A stretch of DNA of 64,000 nucleotides from Dyella monticola (lineage in GTDB: Bacteria > Pseudomonadota > Gammaproteobacteria > Xanthomonadales > Rhodanobacteraceae): assembly GCF_003363155.1 (NCBI RefSeq), contig NZ_QRBE01000012.1, forward strand, positions 62,001-126,000, in the 5' to 3' direction. A program made the translations under genes and the position numbers. Shown here piece after piece: positions 37,704 through 46,929 of this stretch (position 1 is the first letter of the stretch; each line of letters starts with the position of its first letter). The notes under the pieces were generated by a model. The model did no database searches and was not told where the DNA came from. It was given only the letters and a program-made list of their open reading frames with translations.

Positions 37704-38447
37704 TCAGGCGCTGCTGACGCCCGGCTGCACATCCGTGGTCAAACTGGGCTTGGCCACGTCCTCGCCCAGCAGGTGACGAAAGATCAGGCCGCCCGCTGCA
37801 CCGCCGATCAGCGGTACCACCCAGAACATCCACAATTGCTGCAATGCCCAGGTACCCTGGAACAACGCCACACCGGTGCTGCGCGCCGGATTGACCGAGG
37901 TGTTATCGACCGGAATGCTGATGAGGTGGATCAGCGTGAGCGCCAAACCAATGGCCAGCGGGCCAAACCCGGCAGGTGCACGCCGATCGGTGGCGCCATG
38001 AATCACCATGACGAACATCGCGGAAAGCACGAACTCGCTCACGATACAGGCCCGCAGCGAATAGCCGCCCGGCGAATGCTCGCCGTAGCCGTTGGAGGCA
38101 AAGCCGCTGGTGGTCGCATCAAAGCCCGGTTTGCCGCTGGCGATCACGTAGATAACCGCGGCTGCCACAATCGCCCCGATCACTTGCGCAACGATGTATG
38201 GGATGACGTCCTTGCCGCTGAAGCGCCCACCCGCAAAGAGCCCCACGGTGACCGCCGGATTGAAATGCGCGCCGGAAATCCCTGCACATGCGTATGCCAT
38301 GGTGACAACGGTAAGCCCGAATGCCAGCGCCACGCCTACAAAGCCGATGCCAAGTCCCGGAAACGCCGCCGCCAACACGGCACTGCCGCATCCACCGAGT
38401 ACCAGCCAGAACGTTCCGAAAAATTCTGCACAAAGTCGTTTGAACAT
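37704..38447 (-). CDS. aqpZ: aquaporin Z-type water channel
   Basis: A 247-aa six-helix aquaporin. Both NPA boxes are intact: [17 protein letters not shown] and [16 protein letters not shown]. The N-terminus [23 protein letters not shown] is that of AqpZ, and the narrow-filter Arg follows the second NPA, as in water-selective rather than glycerol channels. GGAG lies seven bases before the chosen ATG; an ATG four codons upstream is less well placed. Single-gene unit, with a strong hairpin downstream. Confidence 0.95.
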   Translation of the reverse strand: MFKRLCAEFFGTFWLVLGGCGSAVLAAAFPGLGIGFVGVALAFGLTVVTMAYACAGISGAHFNPAVTVGLFAGGRFSGKDVIPYIVAQVIGAIVAAAVIYVIASGKPGFDATTSGFASNGYGEHSPGGYSLRACIVSEFVLSAMFVMVIHGATDRRAPAGFGPLAIGLALTLIHLISIPVDNTSVNPARSTGVALFQGTWALQQLWMFWVVPLIGGAAGGLIFRHLLGEDVAKPSLTTDVQPGVSSA

Positions 38448-38833
38448 AATCGTCTCCAATCAATGAAATGATTAGCGAAACCGCTACGTCTTTCTTTCTT
38501 GCGACGCCTTACGTCCCCTTGCGCCATGGAGCACGTGCCTGCGAGCCATGGCTAAGCGGGTAATACCACGCCTTTTGCCCTGAAGAAAGTGTTTGCTCGC
38601 AGTACTGCGGTGCGGCTTTTATCCGTGCGCTTTACCACCGGCCAAGCAACGCAGGGAGGGAACGGAAAAGCGGTGCAGCATGAGAAAGCCGTAACCAGCG
38701 CCTTGCGCGGCAGATTAGCCAGGGGCCTTATCGAAAGCTGTCAGCGGATCGATGGCCTGAGTGTCATCGATACACGCACGAGCCATGGCTCGGCTTGCGT
38801 TGCCAAATGGAACGCGTCAGTACAGGCAGACAT

Positions 38834-38870
38834 AAAAACGGGATGCGCCGCCTCGCGGTGACGCATCCCG
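38834..38870 (-). terminator. rho-independent terminator of the HU gene
   Basis: On the minus strand CGGGATGCG and CGCATCCCG form a 9-bp stem enclosing a small inner CCGC/GCGG pair, followed by TTTTT. It lies 45 bp after the HU stop codon. Confidence 0.75.
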
Positions 38871-38880
38871 TATGGTTTGC

Positions 38881-38906
38881 AAGGCCGATACGTACGTATC
38901 GGCCTT
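38881..38906. repeat. 26-bp perfect palindrome after the HU gene
   Basis: AAGGCCGATACGT is followed directly by its reverse complement, with no spacer, ten bases after the HU stop. It would form a cruciform or an RNA stem with a tight loop, or be a symmetric protein-binding site. It stacks just before the terminator hairpin. Confidence 0.7.
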
Positions 38907-38915
38907 AGGCGAGGA

Positions 38916-39287
38916 TCAAACCGCCGCGTCCTTGAGCTTCTTCAGCGGACGGATCTTGACCTTCACGGTGGCGGGCTTAGCAGCGAACCACTGCTCTTCC
39001 TTCGTGAAGGGGTTGATGCCCTTGCGCTTCGGCTTGGCCGGCACATTGACAGCGGTGATCTTCAGCAGACCAGGCAGGGTGAACGTGCCGGCGCCCTTCT
39101 TATGTACCGAGGCATGCACCACGCCTTCCAGTGCGGACAAAACACCACGCACATCCTTGGATGCAAGACCCGTGGTTTCCGCCAGGTGCGCAACCAGACC
39201 GGACTTGCTCAGTGCTTCCTTGATCGGCTTCGGAGCTGCGGCGGCTTTGGAAGCCGTCTTGCCTTTTGCTGCCTTCGTCTTTGCCAT
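38916..39287 (-). CDS. HU-family DNA-binding protein with basic N-terminal tail
   Basis: A 123-aa HU/IHF-fold protein. Residues 1-23 form a Lys/Ala-rich tail (MAKTKAAKGKTASKAAAAPK) absent from classical HU (90 aa). The core follows with SGLVAHLAETTGLASKDVRG and the arm region TLPGLLKITAVNVPAKPKRKG then INPFTKEEQWFAAKPATVK. The tail resembles those of eukaryotic histone H1-like and some Xanthomonadal HU paralogues. Likely a nucleoid protein expressed alone; a promoter candidate and a clear terminator flank it. Confidence 0.92.
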   Translation of the reverse strand: MAKTKAAKGKTASKAAAAPKPIKEALSKSGLVAHLAETTGLASKDVRGVLSALEGVVHASVHKKGAGTFTLPGLLKITAVNVPAKPKRKGINPFTKEEQWFAAKPATVKVKIRPLKKLKDAAV

Positions 39288-39338
39288 GGACTACCCCATC
39301 GTTCTATGGATTGTTGAAATACGCCTTTCGGCGAGCGA

Positions 39339-39367
39339 AATGTAGGGGAAATTTGCGCGTTCGCCAA
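39339..39367 (-). promoter_or_regulatory. candidate sigma-70 promoter for the HU gene
   Basis: On the minus strand TTGGCG, a 17-base spacer and TACATT lie about 50 bp upstream of the HU start. Each hexamer matches consensus at four of six positions and spacing is ideal. Confidence 0.4.
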
Positions 39368-39378
39368 CTAGCAAACGC

Positions 39379-39409
39379 AAAAAAAGCCCGTAAAGTTGCA
39401 TTCAGGCCT
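39379..39409 (-). terminator. terminator of the TauE/SafE gene
   Basis: AGGCCTG pairs with CGGGCTT (two G-U pairs) across a 12-base loop, followed by a run of seven or more T on the minus strand, 20 bp after the stop codon. Confidence 0.55.
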
Positions 39410-39428
39410 GCCTTCAACCTAAAAAGGG

Positions 39429-40190
39429 CTATGGAAGCAAGCTTTTTGCCAACATGAAAAGGGCTGTCAGCGCGATCACGGTGGCAAACAGCACACTGAG
39501 CGCACCACGCACGCCAGATAGCTTGCGAGCACCCCATGCTCCCAGCCAGCCTCCTGCGATCCCACCTGCAACGAACTCCCACGCGATCGGCCACACCACC
39601 CATCCCGACACGGCATAGTTGAGAGCCGCGGTAAAACCGAAGGCCCCCACGCAGAACAAAGATGTGCCAACCGCCTCGACGATGGCCATGCCGCTCGCAA
39701 AGACCAGGCCGGGCACGATCAAAAAACCGCCCCCAATACCGAAGAATCCCGCAAGGCCGCCCGCACCCAGCCCTACCACGCTCAGGCGAGGAAAGGTGCC
39801 CTTGCGCGGGTAACCCGTACCGTCATGGCGATGCCTTCCGCGCACCATCCATGCAGCGATCAGCAGCATCAGCAATGCAAACAGCACCAGCAAGTGGCGG
39901 CCATCGATCATCTTGCCCAAACTCGACCCAAGGTACGCACCGACCACGCCAGCCGCAGCAAAGGTAACAGCGACCGACCAACGCACATGCCCTGCCCTGG
40001 CATGGGGGATCAGATTGGCGACGGCATTGACTGCCACCGCCAGGGCACTGGTGCCAATGGCTTGGTGCGGATCGTGCAGACCAACGACATACAGCAGCAA
40101 GGGCACGGCAAGAATCGAACCGCCACCGCCAGTCAGCGCAAGCGAAAATCCAACGAGTGAACCGCACAGCACAGTCACTACATCGTGCAA
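39429..40190 (-). CDS. TauE/SafE (TSUP) family anion permease
   Basis: A roughly 253-aa membrane protein with eight or so helices, of the sulfite exporter TauE/SafE family. The two internal repeats start with GSLVGFSLALTGGGGSILAVPL and GLGAGGLAGFFGIGGGFLIVPGL, diagnostic for the family. Members move sulfite, sulfonates or other small organosulfur anions. The start is uncertain: a TTG giving MHDVVTVLCG fits homologue length; a GTG four codons later is an alternative, and the open frame continues far upstream without membrane character. Divergent from the exported MBL gene, 102 bp apart. Confidence 0.85.
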   Translation of the reverse strand: MHDVVTVLCGSLVGFSLALTGGGGSILAVPLLLYVVGLHDPHQAIGTSALAVAVNAVANLIPHARAGHVRWSVAVTFAAAGVVGAYLGSSLGKMIDGRHLLVLFALLMLLIAAWMVRGRHRHDGTGYPRKGTFPRLSVVGLGAGGLAGFFGIGGGFLIVPGLVFASGMAIVEAVGTSLFCVGAFGFTAALNYAVSGWVVWPIAWEFVAGGIAGGWLGAWGARKLSGVRGALSVLFATVIALTALFMLAKSLLP

Positions 40191-40292
40191 GGAAAACAAA
40201 CGAGCACCTCGCAAAGCCTTCGGATCGCGCCCATTAAACCCTAATCCCTGGCATCGCATCCTATCTCGGACCATAACGCTGAGGCGGAACCG

Positions 40293-41288
40293 ATGAAATC
40301 GCTGTCCACGCGCTTTTTTCTGCTGATCACCATGCTGGCCTGCATGCAGGCAAACGCCGTTCCGGCGATGGGATGGGCGGATATGTCCTGGAATGAAGGG
40401 GCAGCCGATTGCGCAACATCGACGCAACCGCCGCTGGAGGTACACCGCTACGACGCGCGCACCTATATCTTGCGCGAAAATCCCTGCGCAACATTCGAAG
40501 CGCCCTTCATGTACCTGCTGATAGGGTCCAAGCGCGCGTTGCTGATCGACACGGGCGATGTCGCGGACCCGAAAAAAGTGCCGCTTGCGCAAACCGTGAT
40601 ACATCTTTTGCCGACCAACGGCAGCTCGACCTTGCCGCTGCTGGTGCTGCATACCCACGGCCATCTGGATCACCGCCGCGGCGACGGGCAATTTAAGTCA
40701 TTGCCCAACGTGCAGGTGGTACCGACGGATCTCGCGCACGTCAAAGCATTCTTCGGTTTCGCCGACTGGCCCAACGGAATCGCGCATATCGAACTTGGCG
40801 ACAGAACCGTGGATGTACTCCCCACCCCGGGCCACTATCCGTCGCATATTTCCTTCTACGATCGCAACACGGGCTTGTTCTTTTCCGGCGATTTCCTGAT
40901 GCCGGGGCGACTCATCATCGACAATACAGCCGCTGATCTGGCCAGCGCACAACGCGTCGCAGATTTTGTAAAGAATCGCCCGGTTAGCGCTGTGCTGGGC
41001 GGTCACATCGAACTGGACGCACAGGGTAACACTTTCGATTTCGGCTCAACGTATCACCCCAACGAGCACGTATTGCCGTTGAGTAAGGACGATTTGCTGG
41101 CGTTCCCGGCGCGCGTGGCCAAGTTCAATGGCTTTTACACGCAAGACGGTATGTTCGTGATGTTCAATCAATTTCGCGTGCTGGGTGCCGAGCTTGGCAT
41201 TGTTGTATTGGTATTGGCCGCGATCGTCGCAGCGATCTGGTGCTTTTGGCGGCGCAGAAAACGGCGGCGCAACCACGAAGCACATTGA
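40293..41288 (+). CDS. membrane-anchored exported metallo-beta-lactamase-fold hydrolase
   Basis: A 331-aa MBL-fold protein with a signal peptide (MKSLSTRFFLLITMLACMQ) and a C-terminal helix (AELGIVVLVLAAIVAAIWCFW) followed by a very basic tail, so the catalytic domain should be held on the periplasmic side. Metal ligands are HTHGHLDH, the later His in LPTPGHYPSHISFYD, the bridging Asp in LFFSGDFLMPGR and a His in VLGGHIELD. Between 1-35 and the first motif it has a Cys pair (DCATST, NPCATFE). The substrate is unknown; glyoxalase-II-like or lactonase activity is possible. A Met/His-rich gene converges on it 17 bp downstream. Confidence 0.88.
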   Translation: MKSLSTRFFLLITMLACMQANAVPAMGWADMSWNEGAADCATSTQPPLEVHRYDARTYILRENPCATFEAPFMYLLIGSKRALLIDTGDVADPKKVPLAQTVIHLLPTNGSSTLPLLVLHTHGHLDHRRGDGQFKSLPNVQVVPTDLAHVKAFFGFADWPNGIAHIELGDRTVDVLPTPGHYPSHISFYDRNTGLFFSGDFLMPGRLIIDNTAADLASAQRVADFVKNRPVSAVLGGHIELDAQGNTFDFGSTYHPNEHVLPLSKDDLLAFPARVAKFNGFYTQDGMFVMFNQFRVLGAELGIVVLVLAAIVAAIWCFWRRRKRRRNHEAH

Positions 41289-41305
41289 GCGGCATGCAGA
41301 GACCG

Positions 41306-41662
41306 CTACTGCACGACGTTGGCCTGGCTATAGCCCATATACAAGCCGATTTTGTCGCCCGGCTTCAAGTTGAGCATCGAGGCCGGAGGAAAATGCACCC
41401 GCAACGCCATGCCTTGGGCAACGACATCCACGACGCCCGTCCTGGGGTCGGCATCGGTTACCGTTGCGGGCAGTGCATGCATGCCATGCATGTTGACCAT
41501 TGCCTGCGTTCGTGGTGCATGAGGCATGTGCACGTCTGCCGCCTGACCTGCACTCGGAAGGGACCCAGGAGGCGTCTGATCCTGCGCCAAAGCCACAAAC
41601 GTGGCCCCAAGGCTTAACGTGCCCAGCACGCATAAAAAACGACCCACCAAGCTTTCGCGCAT
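41306..41662 (-). CDS. periplasmic Met/His-rich protein, CusF-like
   Basis: A 118-aa exported protein: signal peptide to about residue 26 (ATFVALAQ), then a Met/His-rich stretch (VHMPHAPRTQAMVNMHGMH), then a small beta domain, LPATVTDADPRTGVVDVVAQ and FPPASMLNLKPGDKIGLYMG. The domain pattern (turn, GxVDV, LKPGDKI) resembles the OB-fold of CusF-type copper chaperones. The Met/His segment suggests Cu(I)/Ag(I) binding, but the family match is by eye and no copper exporter is nearby. Confidence 0.7.
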   Translation of the reverse strand: MRESLVGRFLCVLGTLSLGATFVALAQDQTPPGSLPSAGQAADVHMPHAPRTQAMVNMHGMHALPATVTDADPRTGVVDVVAQGMALRVHFPPASMLNLKPGDKIGLYMGYSQANVVQ

Positions 41663-41779
41663 GGCCGCCTCCTCATAACGATTGCATCAACATTATGCGC
41701 AGGCCAATGTTCACATGAGTTGAAATCGGGGTAGCCGGCAACAACGCAAACTGCATTCGGTAGGCGGCGGCGCTTTGTC

Positions 41780-44700
41780 TCAGCAACTGGATGAGAAACG
41801 CTCCAGCAATGCGCGCATGGATGATTCGAGCTGATCCAGACGATCCGACGCAGCCTCGATACCATCCTCCTCGACCTGCTTTTCCAGAGCGGAGCAAAGT
41901 TCGGCCAACACCTTTTCGCCCATCATCATCAGCGCCCCTTTCATGGAATGCAGGCGGGAAAGCAAACCTTCCGTATCCATAGCGCGCCGCGCCTGCAGAA
42001 CCACATCCAGATCTCGCGTGCCGGATTCGACGAATACACGCCGCACCTTTTCGGGATATTTATTGACCCAGGCGGGTCCGGCCGCACGCGTTCGCTCTAT
42101 CGGCCCAAGGTGCTGTAAGAGCGCTGCTTTGAGTTTCTCCAGCGACAGTGGCTTGAGTAATAGATCAGTAATGCCCGCCTGCTTGCAGCGCACCTTCTCG
42201 CTGGCGAGTGCCGAGGCGGTTACAGCGAGGATGGGTTTCGTTACACCACGCGCGCGTAATGCCTCCGCCAACTCGTAGCCACTCATGGTGGGCATATTGA
42301 TATCAGTAAGCACGGCGATGTATTGCTCCTCTTGCCACAGGCGCAACGCCGCCTCTCCGTCCTCGGCGGTATCAGCGCCATAGCCCAATATCTCGAGTTG
42401 CTGTTGAATCAGCTCGCGGTTGACGGGGTTGTCGTCTACAAGCAAAACCCTGCCACGGGAGTCTTTATGGCCAGGATCTGGAAGTGTCTGCCCGACACCC
42501 TCCGCACGAGCGCCCTCGCCTCGGAAACGGTGACGAAGTGCCGATTGCAAGGCAGCGCTGGAATAACACGAAATGGCCGTTGTGCCATCGCGCTGCTCGG
42601 GCAGCAGTGGACCATCGGTCGTTGCGCGTATGACATATCCCGCATCCGCGCGCAACGTCGACTCGGCAGCACTTTCCCACGCGCGCTCTGCCCCAAATAT
42701 CACCAACGCGTCAGCCCGTTCGATGGTATCGATGTCCAGCTCGGATGGTTGCGATGCGACGGTTACGTCCGCGCCCCACGCGCAGAGCAGCGCCGCGATC
42801 TCCATGCGCCATTCGGCCACGGCCGAAAGGAGCACGAACTTCTGTGCGACGAATGGCAGCGGCTCATTCCCTGGCGTCTTCGTACTCAGCGCCACCGGCA
42901 GGTCGAAGGCGAAGACACTGCCTACGCCGGGTGTGCTGCGCGCTTCCATCCTCCCTCCCATCAACTCAGCGAGTTGATGACAGAGCGTCAAGCCTAGACC
43001 ACTGCCACCAAAGCGTCGGGCGATGCTTGCATCGGCCTGTGAAAACGGCTGAAACACTTGCCGCAATTGCGATTCCGACATCCCTATACCCGAATCGATC
43101 ACTTCGAAGCGAAGCCACGCCGCCTCGGCTTCCGATGCGGGTGCGCTACTTACGCGCAACACGATGCGGCCCGATTCGGTGAACTTCACCGCATTGCTGA
43201 CCAGATTGTTGAGCACCTGTCGAATACGGTGTGCATCGGCCACGTACTCGCGTGCCAAAGCTTGCTCGATACTGAAATACAGCTTCAATCCCTTGCGTTG
43301 CGCTGTAGGTGCATAAAGCAGCACCGTCTGCTCGATGAGGGACCTTAAATCGAAACTGATCGGGTCGATATCGAGTTGACCGGATTCGATTCGCGAAAAG
43401 TCGAGCACATCGCTAATGATCGCCAACAACGTATCGGCAGACAGTCGGATGCGGTCCAGGCGTTCCCGTTGCGAAGGTTCCAGTTTCGAATGACCCAGCA
43501 ATTCCAGATGGCCCAGGATGCCATTGAGCGGCGTGCGAATTTCGTGGCTCATGGTCGCCACGAACGTGGATTTGGCCCGGCTGGCTGATTCAGCAGCAAG
43601 CTTGGCTTGTTCTGAATCGTAACGGGCGCGACGCAGGTTTTCCTCGATTTCTACGCGTGCGGTCAGATCGCGCAGCACGCAGAAAAGCGCATCGCGGTCC
43701 AGGTAAATGATCGGCTTTGCTGCTACCAGCAGATGCGTTACCGCACCTTCATTCGCATCGGCTGCGGTGATTGCAAACTCTCGCGCATCCGGCAAGCCCT
43801 GCATGGTGGAGCCTGCTTGGGTGTAGCTCTCCAACAACCGACGATAGAACGCGCCCACATCCGAGTCACTGTCCGCGTAGCGGCGCACCAAATCGTTCTG
43901 CAGCAACGGCATCGCATTGCTTCGTTCGATGACGCAAAGCCCGACCGGCGAGGTTTCAATCATGGTGCGATTGAGCACTTCGCTATGATAAACGCGCTTT
44001 GCGCGTGCCAGCATCGGAGAGAAAACGACCTTGTCCTGACGGATGAGCAACGCCCAGAGGACCGCCAGCAGTACGGCGGTAAGCAGCATTTCTATGAGCA
44101 TCGGCAAGCTTTGATGCCGCAGTATGTCTAACCACGTATAGGCACGCACCAACGTCCAATTCGTGCCGGCTATGCGTTCGGCCACAAAAAAATGCCTACC
44201 CTTTTTGTAGCGCGCCAAGCCTCGATCGGTTTGAAGAGCCATCAAAGGCCGGAATGCCTGGGCGACCCGGTTACTGTCTACGTCGGTAGCCGTTCCGAAG
44301 ACCACCTGTCCCTGTTCGGTCAGGACCGTCAGCTCATTGGGAGTGACATTGCGCAATTGATTGACGAAGCGCGACACCGGCTCATAGATGACGAAGGCGC
44401 CGATAGGTGTGTCGCCATCCATCGGCACGAAGGCTCCGATAACCGCCGGCGCACCCGTGGAAGGATCTTTCCCGATCGAGGACAGTACCTTCGGCAACGC
44501 CGAGCCGTAGAAGGGAAGCGTCTTGTTGCCCTTATGCAACTCGCGCAAAGCTTCGATGTCGTCAAAACGGATGTTGGGAGCGGTCAACTTGGAAAACAGC
44601 GCCGCTCGGTCTGGCGTTTCTTCGGCGAGCTTCAGATCATTGCTCCCAAGCCGGCTACCGAATGCAAACAGCGTCTCGCTTGGCTCGTAGAAATACCCCA

Positions 44701-45211
44701 TCGTCCCGACTTGCTTGCCGCGTCCGGAAAGGGTGGTGCCCGTGATGATGGATAACTCACGCGCGAGCCCGAGGTACCGTTCGACCTTGTCCTTGGGCCA
44801 CGCCTGGACACCGCTGCCGAGGACCAGGAATGGCGTAGCCTGCGCGCTGGCCTGAATGATGGCCTGATCATCATGCGCCGTAAATTCGGCAAACGCATCG
44901 GCGCCTTGCGCAACGAGCTCCTCGGGCTTGTTGCGCCATGCGTATTCGATCATGTTCAAGGTACGGATGTAGCCGGCATCCCTTTGAATGAAGACAGCAT
45001 CCAGTGCCAGCTTGGCGTTGCGGAAATCGTCGACCTGGTCTGACCGGTAATTGTTGACATTCAGAATGATGGCCACGCCAAGAATCAGCAGAATGATCAA
45101 CGACAGCACGACGCCGCCGCCATAAAGCAGCCGCTGCTGATGCCGCTCTAACGAGGCAATGTCTTGCTGGCCTGTAAGAGCGTCGTGATGTACAGGCTCC
45201 GGCATCGTCAT
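41780..45211 (-). CDS. hybrid sensor histidine kinase with receiver and HPt domains
   Basis: A 1143-aa multidomain kinase. Membrane helices near residues 29-51 and 365-390 enclose a periplasmic sensor of about 310 residues; a PAS-like region spans about 405-510; the HisKA box [10 protein letters not shown] sits near 555; the ATPase motifs [18 protein letters not shown] and GGSGLGL follow. After a degenerate receiver-like segment ([21 protein letters not shown]) comes a true receiver with [11 protein letters not shown] and phospho-acceptor Asp in [11 protein letters not shown] near 970. The end carries an HPt domain with His in [12 protein letters not shown]. The architecture is EvgS/BvgS/RcsC-like; no response regulator gene is adjacent. 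The open frame extends 72 codons upstream, but the helix-preceding MTMPEPV start is preferred. Confidence 0.9.
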   Translation of the reverse strand: MTMPEPVHHDALTGQQDIASLERHQQRLLYGGGVVLSLIILLILGVAIILNVNNYRSDQVDDFRNAKLALDAVFIQRDAGYIRTLNMIEYAWRNKPEELVAQGADAFAEFTAHDDQAIIQASAQATPFLVLGSGVQAWPKDKVERYLGLARELSIITGTTLSGRGKQVGTMGYFYEPSETLFAFGSRLGSNDLKLAEETPDRAALFSKLTAPNIRFDDIEALRELHKGNKTLPFYGSALPKVLSSIGKDPSTGAPAVIGAFVPMDGDTPIGAFVIYEPVSRFVNQLRNVTPNELTVLTEQGQVVFGTATDVDSNRVAQAFRPLMALQTDRGLARYKKGRHFFVAERIAGTNWTLVRAYTWLDILRHQSLPMLIEMLLTAVLLAVLWALLIRQDKVVFSPMLARAKRVYHSEVLNRTMIETSPVGLCVIERSNAMPLLQNDLVRRYADSDSDVGAFYRRLLESYTQAGSTMQGLPDAREFAITAADANEGAVTHLLVAAKPIIYLDRDALFCVLRDLTARVEIEENLRRARYDSEQAKLAAESASRAKSTFVATMSHEIRTPLNGILGHLELLGHSKLEPSQRERLDRIRLSADTLLAIISDVLDFSRIESGQLDIDPISFDLRSLIEQTVLLYAPTAQRKGLKLYFSIEQALAREYVADAHRIRQVLNNLVSNAVKFTESGRIVLRVSSAPASEAEAAWLRFEVIDSGIGMSESQLRQVFQPFSQADASIARRFGGSGLGLTLCHQLAELMGGRMEARSTPGVGSVFAFDLPVALSTKTPGNEPLPFVAQKFVLLSAVAEWRMEIAALLCAWGADVTVASQPSELDIDTIERADALVIFGAERAWESAAESTLRADAGYVIRATTDGPLLPEQRDGTTAISCYSSAALQSALRHRFRGEGARAEGVGQTLPDPGHKDSRGRVLLVDDNPVNRELIQQQLEILGYGADTAEDGEAALRLWQEEQYIAVLTDINMPTMSGYELAEALRARGVTKPILAVTASALASEKVRCKQAGITDLLLKPLSLEKLKAALLQHLGPIERTRAAGPAWVNKYPEKVRRVFVESGTRDLDVVLQARRAMDTEGLLSRLHSMKGALMMMGEKVLAELCSALEKQVEEDGIEAASDRLDQLESSMRALLERFSSSC

Positions 45212-45564
45212 CTCATCCGGTAAATTTGGAGAGCCGACAAGCTTGACGCGCGACAGAAAAATCCGATGAAGGAGGCGGAAAAATCGACTCCGGTACATTC
45301 TAAGCACATGACTCCCTTTCATGACACAAGGCGAAGAGCACGGGGATTGGCTGTAGGGAATCCCCTTTTTAGTGTCAGAAAAGCCCCCGGTGGATGCAGG
45401 TTGAGTAAACCGCGAAAGGGGGATCACATGGGCGTGAGAATCGTAGGGACTAACTCACCTGACGAATATCGGACTTATCTTAAAAATGCCGATTGATAGG
45501 AACACGAGCTGCCGCCGGCAACTGCATCTGTGGCCGAGCATTAATGCTGATTACAGGTAAATCA
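45212..45564. other. 353-bp divergent region between kinase and MBL genes
   Basis: Holds promoters for both directions. On the plus strand it carries a terminator-like hairpin and then a 22-codon open frame (from 45428) with a strong ribosome-binding site, AAGGGGGATCAC. The frame would encode MGVRIVGTNSPDEYRTYLKN plus two residues. Whether it is translated is unknown. Confidence 0.4.
45342..45370 (+). terminator. terminator-like hairpin in the leader of an MBL gene
   Basis: GGGGATT and AATCCCC flank a 10-base loop and are followed by TTTTT on the plus strand. No plus-strand gene ends here, so it may end a short leader RNA or antisense transcript, or act as an attenuator. Confidence 0.5.
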
Positions 45565-46494
45565 ATGACTTCTCATGGCATCCACACCATCGACACTGGC
45601 TTTGTGCGACCCCAATTCGACGCCGCCTATTTGCTGACCCATGAAGGGCACGGCGCTTTTATCGACTGCGGCACCAACCACTCGGTGCCACGCCTGCTGG
45701 AAGCCCTGGCGAACGCCAGGATGGCCACCTCCCAGGTGGACTGGCTGATCCTGACCCATGTTCATCTCGACCATGCAGGTGGTGCGGGCGAGCTCCTGGC
45801 GCACTTGCCTAATGCGCGGCTGGTCGTACACCCACGTGGCGCGCGGCACATGGCCGACCCCTCGCAACTGTGGGCCGGCGCGTTGGCGGTGTATGGCGAA
45901 GACGTCATGGAAAAAGCGTATGGTCGCCTTCGGCCCGTGCCAGCCGAGCGGATCGTGGAGGCACCGGACGGTCATACCGTCGACCTCCGTGGCCGTCGCC
46001 TGCGCTGCCTGGACACGCCGGGTCACGCCAAGCACCACATCGCCATCTACGATGAGCAGGCCAATGTGTGCTTCACGGGCGATACCTTCGGCCTGTCCTA
46101 TCGCTCATTCGATACCGAGCAAGGCCCTTTCATTCTGCCGACTACCACCCCGGTGCAATTCGATCCCATAGCGCTGCATGCGTCGATCGAGCGGCTGCTT
46201 GAACTCAAGCCCGAGGCGATGTACCTCACCCACTTCGGCCGCATTGATCGACCTCAACGGCTCGCCGGCATGCTTCACACATTGATCGATGCCATGGTCG
46301 CCCTTGCCCGCAGCCTGAGCGATGTGGCCGATCGGCACGAACAACTCGTACGTGCATTGACCGAGCTCTATGCCAGGCATCTGGCGGAACATGGATGGCA
46401 AGGCGACCGTGATGCGCTATGGCACTGGCTCAGCATGGATATCGAGCTCAACGCGCAGGGCCTTGGCGTTTGGCTCGATCGTGACAACCGCTAG
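45565..46494 (+). CDS. MBL-fold metallo-hydrolase
   Basis: A 309-aa cytoplasmic MBL-fold protein without a signal peptide. Metal ligands: LTHVHLDHAGG, the later His in DTPGHAKHHIAIYD, the bridging Asp in FTGDTFGLS and MYLTHFG near the end. After the fold, about 70 helical residues follow (HTLIDAMVALARSLSDVADR). The pattern is that of glyoxalase-II-like and rubredoxin-oxygen-type hydrolases; no substrate can be named. The chosen ATG has AGGTAA eight bases ahead and gives MTSHGIHTIDTGF; an ATG seven codons upstream is possible. Confidence 0.88.
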   Translation: MTSHGIHTIDTGFVRPQFDAAYLLTHEGHGAFIDCGTNHSVPRLLEALANARMATSQVDWLILTHVHLDHAGGAGELLAHLPNARLVVHPRGARHMADPSQLWAGALAVYGEDVMEKAYGRLRPVPAERIVEAPDGHTVDLRGRRLRCLDTPGHAKHHIAIYDEQANVCFTGDTFGLSYRSFDTEQGPFILPTTTPVQFDPIALHASIERLLELKPEAMYLTHFGRIDRPQRLAGMLHTLIDAMVALARSLSDVADRHEQLVRALTELYARHLAEHGWQGDRDALWHWLSMDIELNAQGLGVWLDRDNR

Positions 46495-46928
46495 AGCCGT
46501 TTGATGTAGTAGTGCTGCGTTTTCCGGCGCACGTAACCCAAGTGCTGGTAGAACGGATGGGAATCCTCGCGAGCAATATTGGACCGCACACATAACGTAT
46601 CGAAACCGCACTCCCGAGCCCACTGTTCAGCATCTACCACCAGCATGCGTCCCACGCCGGTACCGCGAGCGCGTTCATCGACGACGAGGCCTACGATTTC
46701 GATTCGCTCGCCCGATTCAAGGGTACGGCGACGTTCTACGGCAACCCAGCCTAGCAATGCCGCGGCGTCTTCAGCCACGCTGATGCGATGGTCCGAATGA
46801 GAGATCAGCACGCCCAATCGTCGGTGCATTTCCTCAGTGTTCGTGGCATAACCCAACTGCCCTGCGAGCCGCGCGATCTCGGCAGCGTCATCGAGGCGCG
46901 CCACGCGCACAGTCACTGCGCCTGCCAT
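46491..46928 (-). CDS. GNAT-family N-acetyltransferase
   Basis: A 145-aa acetyltransferase. The GNAT fold is visible in VTVRVARLDDAAEIARLAGQ (beta1-alpha1), IVGLVVDERARGTGVGRMLV (motif A, acetyl-CoA pyrophosphate loop R-x-x-G-x-G/A) and HPFYQHLGYVRRKTQHYY (motif B). Acceptor unknown. It starts one base after the csaA stop and ends the cluster FAD oxidase-csaA-GNAT. An in-frame TTG lies nine bases upstream but the ATG is more likely. Confidence 0.9.
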   Translation of the reverse strand: MAGAVTVRVARLDDAAEIARLAGQLGYATNTEEMHRRLGVLISHSDHRISVAEDAAALLGWVAVERRRTLESGERIEIVGLVVDERARGTGVGRMLVVDAEQWARECGFDTLCVRSNIAREDSHPFYQHLGYVRRKTQHYYIKRL

Positions 46929-46929
46929 C

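Larger units (their letters stand above)
38448..38915. other. 468-bp intergenic region between aquaporin and HU genes
   Basis: No convincing gene. A 90-codon open frame on the plus strand (from 38589) lacks a ribosome-binding site and protein-like composition. The left part should carry the aquaporin promoter; the right end carries the HU terminator and a palindrome, listed separately. Confidence 0.5.

Noticed and set aside
36470-37732. Minus-strand 420-codon open frame over the dedA-rhodanese gene
   Set aside because: Same strand, different phase from a gene with clear DedA and rhodanese motifs; its composition is Arg/Ala/Gly rich and not protein-like.
38589-38861. Plus-strand 90-codon open frame between aquaporin and HU
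   Set aside because: No ribosome-binding site, overlaps the HU terminator, composition not protein-like.
40191-40691. Upstream extension of the TauE/SafE frame
   Set aside because: It is antisense to the MBL gene and lacks membrane helices; homologue length supports a start near 40190.
45266-45427. Upstream part of a 76-codon plus-strand frame in the kinase/MBL gap
   Set aside because: It runs through a terminator hairpin and has no start signal; only the last 22 codons have a plausible ribosome-binding site, kept as a separate low-confidence lead.
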